A stretch of 64,000 bases of DNA from Tiliqua scincoides (taxonomy: Eukaryota; Chordata; Lepidosauria; Squamata; Scincidae). The position numbers were made by a program, and so were the translations under genes. The notes beneath the pieces are model-generated. The model worked only from the letters and a program-made list of their open reading frames with translations. It ran no database searches and was not told the origin of the DNA. Shown here piece after piece: positions 59,746 to 64,000 of the stretch; position 1 is the stretch's first letter, and each line of letters opens with the position of its first letter. The stretch is from contig NC_089821.1 of assembly GCF_035046505.1 (NCBI RefSeq), positions 62,714,256 to 62,778,255 on the forward strand, given 5' to 3'.

Positions 59746-62639
59746 TCCCAACCGAACAGAGTGCAATTTTTTAAAGGTACAGAGTTTAGTACTGTAGATA
59801 CCTGTGAAAAAGTATCCACCAATGTTTTCTGCAACTGAATCTTAAAATGTGACAATCACAGATCATGTTTTGTATCTCTTTTAATGTTACTGCTTCCCCC
59901 AAAGGATCCTACAAACTGTAGTTTGGCAGGGTACTGAAATTATTTTTGAGATCCCTCACCCTCCCACAGAACAAATTTCCAATGGGATGAAAGAATGCTG
60001 ATAAAACAGCCTCATACATCTATCTCAGTGAATCAGTTCTGATGACCATCTAGGTGCCAGTTCCCATGGCCATTCCTGGGAAATGTATATGGATACATTC
60101 CATTTACAAGTGCCATGGAATCCATTTACAAGTGACAATGAATGTAGGCAATGCTACTGACACCAGCAGCAGTACCTGTTCACCAGCAACCACATGTCTG
60201 CAGTGTGCTGATTGCGGCTCCTGCACCACTCAAATATAAGAGTGGAGATTCCCCACTGACCTTGATTGCCTTGCAGTAGTATGCAGTGTTTTAGCCACTT
60301 TGGGCCAGGAAGGGAACTGGCAGGAGGAGCAGCAATTGCCTTTTCTCCAATTGCCGTGATAATAAAAGATAGTTGCCTTTCTCTGGCAGAATGATCTGGG
60401 AACCCTATGCAAAGGAGCCATAACTGTTCATGTGGGAGGCAGGAAAGCACTCTGCACAAGCTCAGAGGCTCCTTTATTAAGATAACACATATTCCAGTAC
60501 TGAGCTGTGGTACTGAAAACAGATTGCTGCCCTAGAGTCTTGGTGAGTCTTTGCAGCAGTGAAACCCTGCTCTGTGCAACTGTATACAATAGCAGTAGGC
60601 TAGCCCTGTCAAAAATGATTGATGGATTTATTTGTGTGGTTTTGTTGCTCTCATATGTACTTCAGTAAGCTACCACTGCCCACTCACCGATGTCTATGAA
60701 CTTTTGCAGATAGTCCTTGCATAAACACACCTACACCCAGATCTGTGTACAGGTAGTGGGAGAGAAAGACTATCAAAAGTAAACCCTTATGGAAAGATCA
60801 AGCAGAAAGATGTGCAGCTACAAAACCACCTAACAGCAAGATACTGAATCAGACTGGAAATGAGTTTGCCTGGGGCCTGTTCATCAGATAGAACAAGAAA
60901 CTGCACTTAATTATGAAATGGTATCTGGATGGGTGACCATCAGACAATCATGATGGCAGCATTCAGGGTTATTTTTGACATTGGTGACTATACATTTTTG
61001 TACCTTATTAAATTTAACAGTTCATCACAGGGGGGCATCCTGCAATTTCTACTGGCATCTCTCTAAGGATTCAGAGAAGCTAACGACATCAAACAAAACT
61101 AAGGAAAAATGGGGAAAAAATAGAAATTTGTGGATCGACTGAGAGCCAATTACCTTTTTTGCCTTTGAAGATTTAATTTATGTAGATAATCTTGTCGTCT
61201 GCAGGGTATTTTCCTTGCTTTCTTTCAACAGAATTGTGGACAGCTTGAGGAGAAAATGGAACTCTGGCCAGGCAGGACCCATCTCTGCTTGCATAAGTTC
61301 CTCCTCACCTCCATGTGGGCTTTAGAAGAACCTTCATGAAATTGTCATAGAGACAAACAATTGCCCTTCATAGTACTACTGCGTGTTCTAGAACACCTGA
61401 GTCACCTGGGAAATCTGGGCTGTGCTTCATGAATTAGTCTTCTTCGAGGCTTGATGGACCACTTGGAAATACTTGACACTGGAAACCAAATAGGACTTTT
61501 ACAAATGTAGAATGCACAAAGATTCTGCAGTCTACAAACTCTTTGTTCTGCAGCAAAGAAATTCAAAGGACATTATGGGCATGCTCCAGGACCATACTTA
61601 AGTAGTTTGTAGATGTTTGCCACAACTGCAGAAAAGGATGCACTGGGATCAGATTCTGGAGAACTGCAAGCGACCTTTGTGTGACAAGTAGAGGAGTGAA
61701 CTTGAGTTCCTGAAGCAGCAATGCCCCCCTCCCCCGTGCCTGTTAAAACTATTCTTGAGTCTCAGATTGGGGGGTCAGAGCATAAGGGGTGGCTGTCCCA
61801 CTGGATATGCACCCATGGGCATGTCCATTAGAGTGTTCTGGATTTAAGCCACCCAATTTTTCCATCATTTTTGACAGATTACTAATGATGCTTGGAATGG
61901 GAGAATGAAAGGAAGCGGGATGGTGAGAGCAGACTCAGCACAGAACAAAAATGAAAAAACCCATGTGGAATTTAGCATTTCCTGAGGAATAACAGTACAT
62001 TTGGATGCAAAATCTACGTGTGTTTCCTTATCCGAGAGACATTGCAGAATACCTGCAATGAGTGGGGTGCCATCCAGAAGGACAGCATCTGAAGCAAGCT
62101 GGCAGATGCAGAGGGGTACCTGGCCATCAGGGGCATCTCCTGACGACTCTGTGCCATGTCCTGGGGAACATTTCCCTGCTTATATGTCCACCGACTCCCT
62201 TCTTTTTACATTGGGGGAAGGAATTAGAAGTTGCTTTTTGTTAGGCCTGGGGTCAGACAGAGTACTTTTGTCCAATGAAACTTTAATGCTTTGTGGACAT
62301 GTGGCAAAGAAGCCCAGCAGTACCTCAGACAACTTCCATCCCAACCAAAGTCCAAAGCCCCAACTGAAATTCTCAAAGCAGGAGCAACATACTCACGTGC
62401 ACACACACCCTCCTGTCTTTAGCCATGTCTTGGAAAAGAGTCTCTCTGTGAAGGGAATCAAGATGTGGGAACAATAAAAGCAAAAAACAAACAGAAAAAG
62501 AATTGCTCAATGGAAGAAAGCCCCAATTTAATGCAGGTGTTTTCAGTAAGAAGATTGATGCAAATGGGGAAATGATAGTTCGCAAGTCAAACATGACCCT
62601 CCTTCCCTGTGACTTGAGTTGCATTCCCAGGTTTTGAAT

Positions 62640-63890
62640 GGGATGGTCCCTGGCACTTCTGGAAGATCCTAGGCCTGTCAGTGATGACCCTGGCCAGTCT
62701 TCAGGCCCTCATGGCTAGATTGGGGATTGCCCCAATGGAGCCTTGTCATTTCTTGCCCCACTCTCCCTGATCTCATGGCCCCTGTCCTATTGTTGAGACT
62801 CCCTGCCCCTGTTTTGTGCCCTGTTTTATGCATTCTGAATAAACATCCATTTTAAGTGAAGCCACAGTGTCCTGGTCTTCTGTGGGCAGACATGAGAATC
62901 CCCTCATGTCTGCAAGTTCTTCCCATATCCTCCACCCTTCCCAGTGGCCTGGAGTATGGTCCAGCCAGCTGGTCACACTTGTGATGGCTGATGGGGACCA
63001 GGGCAGGGAGAGGGCAAGGGGGACCTGGTGAATGTCCCCACTGACACCCAAGCATGAGATCAGCAGGGGATGGGACAGCAGGTTGGATGGCATCCCGGAG
63101 GGGCCTGACGCAGAAACCCAGATATGGTGGCAGATGCAAATGCCTCTATTGGGGTGGAAGCAAGGGGAGCATGGGGCAGAGAATGGGATTGACAGGGGAC
63201 TGGGACAGCTGGTGGGGCTACCCATGAAACAGAAGAATGGCTGCCAGGGCAGCCTGAAATGTTTCATAGGCCTAGATAGCTGCCTCCAGGAACCACTCAG
63301 CCTAAGCATGGGCACTGACCCTGGGTGCCTGCTGGAGGTTCCCCAGGATGTGGTGCTGGGTTATTAGGGTATGTGCCTGGGCAACCAGATGCCCCTCTAC
63401 TGCAGCCACCTGGCACTGGATGCTGTCCCACTGAGTGGTATCCTATTGCACTTGGTTGTGGACAAAGCCTGTGGATGGGAGGAGGGTAGGGAGACAGATA
63501 TGGGAGGGGGCCTGGGGGTGAGGTCGAGTGGGTGCAGGTCAGCTGGAATATGTGGGCTGTTGGGGGCTGCCTGCAGGGGGCACTTGGCCTGATTCCCCAT
63601 CCTGAGCCACCAGGGAGCTTGCCATATTGGGGCCCATCACAACAGTGCTACCTTCAGAGATGGCCAGGGAGCATTCACTTCCATCTCTCCAGGCCACCCC
63701 AGGAGCTTGCTGGGGGCCCATGGGGTGGCTGCAGGGGCAGTGATGGCCACATCGACCAGCATTGGGGGGTCTTGGCCTGCCTGGCCTCTGCCTGGTGATG
63801 TGGCTGCCCTGTGGGGATACACTGAACAGGAATGCAGGCAGGGTGGCCAGCTATGACAGTGACTGTGCTGCAGCATCCTGTTGGATTAAG
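62640..63890. other. G-rich unassigned block
   Basis: About 1.2 kb of GC-rich, CpG-poor sequence with many ggg and tgg words. AATAAA lies at 62839-62844 before it. Overlapping frames up to 180 codons exist on both strands, but none has a recognisable domain or splice context. It may be an old repeat or satellite-like sequence. Confidence 0.35.
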
Positions 63891-64000
63891 GCAGTGGCTC
63901 CCTTGACCTACAGGGCCAGTGGCCATGACTCCCCATTAGGGCTACAATCCTACGCATTGTATAGTGTGGTAGGTTTTTCTTGAATATTCTGTGGCACCTC
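63891..64000. repeat. hAT-like element cut by the window end
   Basis: CAGTGGCTCCCTTGACCTAC start, attagggctacaatcctacg and attgtatagtgtggtaggtt shared with 57987-58683. The right end lies outside. Confidence 0.5.

Larger units (their letters stand above)
58823..64000. other. Region upstream of CIMAP1A, no recognised gene
   Basis: Holds repeats near 59133 and 59480, AT-rich sequence to about 62600, a G-rich stretch from 62640 to 63890 and a repeat at the right edge. The CIMAP1A promoter and any 5' UTR exon should be near its left end but cannot be placed. Confidence 0.5.

Noticed and set aside
62773-63315. 180-codon - strand frame in the G-rich block
   Set aside because: No recognisable domain, no splice or start context, biased composition; kept only as an unassigned region.

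Overview
The window is vertebrate nuclear DNA. The genes are split into short exons with GT-AG introns, and interspersed repeats fill most of the rest. The gene content and the repeat set (tRNA-type and 5S rRNA-type SINEs, CR1-like LINE ends, many hAT, Tigger-like and 3-bp-target foldback elements, no Alu/L1-like sequence) suggest a squamate reptile. The exact clade cannot be set from the sequence alone.

Four host genes are present, in the order and relative orientation of the human 11p15.5 block, read from the opposite end. (1) SIRT3, + strand, lacks its first exon, which should lie left of base 1; six coding exons (1288-9431) give 311 residues with the whole deacylase core. (2) RIC8A, - strand, is complete: ten coding exons (33803 down to 14402) and 544 residues. 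(3) BET1L, + strand, is complete: four coding exons (39680-43352) and 111 residues. (4) CIMAP1A, formerly ODF3, - strand, is complete: six coding exons (58822 down to 46757) and 252 residues. All exon joins keep frame and agree with the human proteins as I remember them; no alignment was run.

Layout: 1-1287 SIRT3 intron; 1288-9553 SIRT3; 9554-13342 tail-to-tail spacer with a Tigger-like element; 13343-33803 RIC8A; 33804-39679 a repeat-rich head-to-head spacer between the RIC8A promoter and the BET1L CpG island; 39680-about 44590 BET1L with a long 3' UTR; about 44600-46756 tail-to-tail spacer; 46757-58822 CIMAP1A, whose introns are dense in foldback elements; 58823-64000 no recognised gene.

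The four proteins do not form one pathway. SIRT3 is a mitochondrial NAD+-dependent deacylase, RIC8A a cytosolic chaperone and exchange factor for G-alpha subunits, BET1L a Golgi SNARE, and CIMAP1A a sperm-tail and ciliary microtubule protein. Their linkage is an ancestral gene block, not an operon.

The most interesting non-genic signal is a set of non-autonomous elements with related ends (CAATCCTA-type) in three size classes: about 75-90 bp palindromes, about 100-180 bp foldbacks and about 240-480 bp elements. Several have readable 3-bp target duplications. Also notable are hAT elements with 8-bp duplications, a Tigger-like element nested in a hAT-like one, a foldback element inside a CR1 end, a 5S-derived SINE inside a hAT copy, and a five-residue tandem duplication in the last RIC8A exon. 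I saw no CRISPR array, functional tRNA or rRNA gene, or new multi-gene system.
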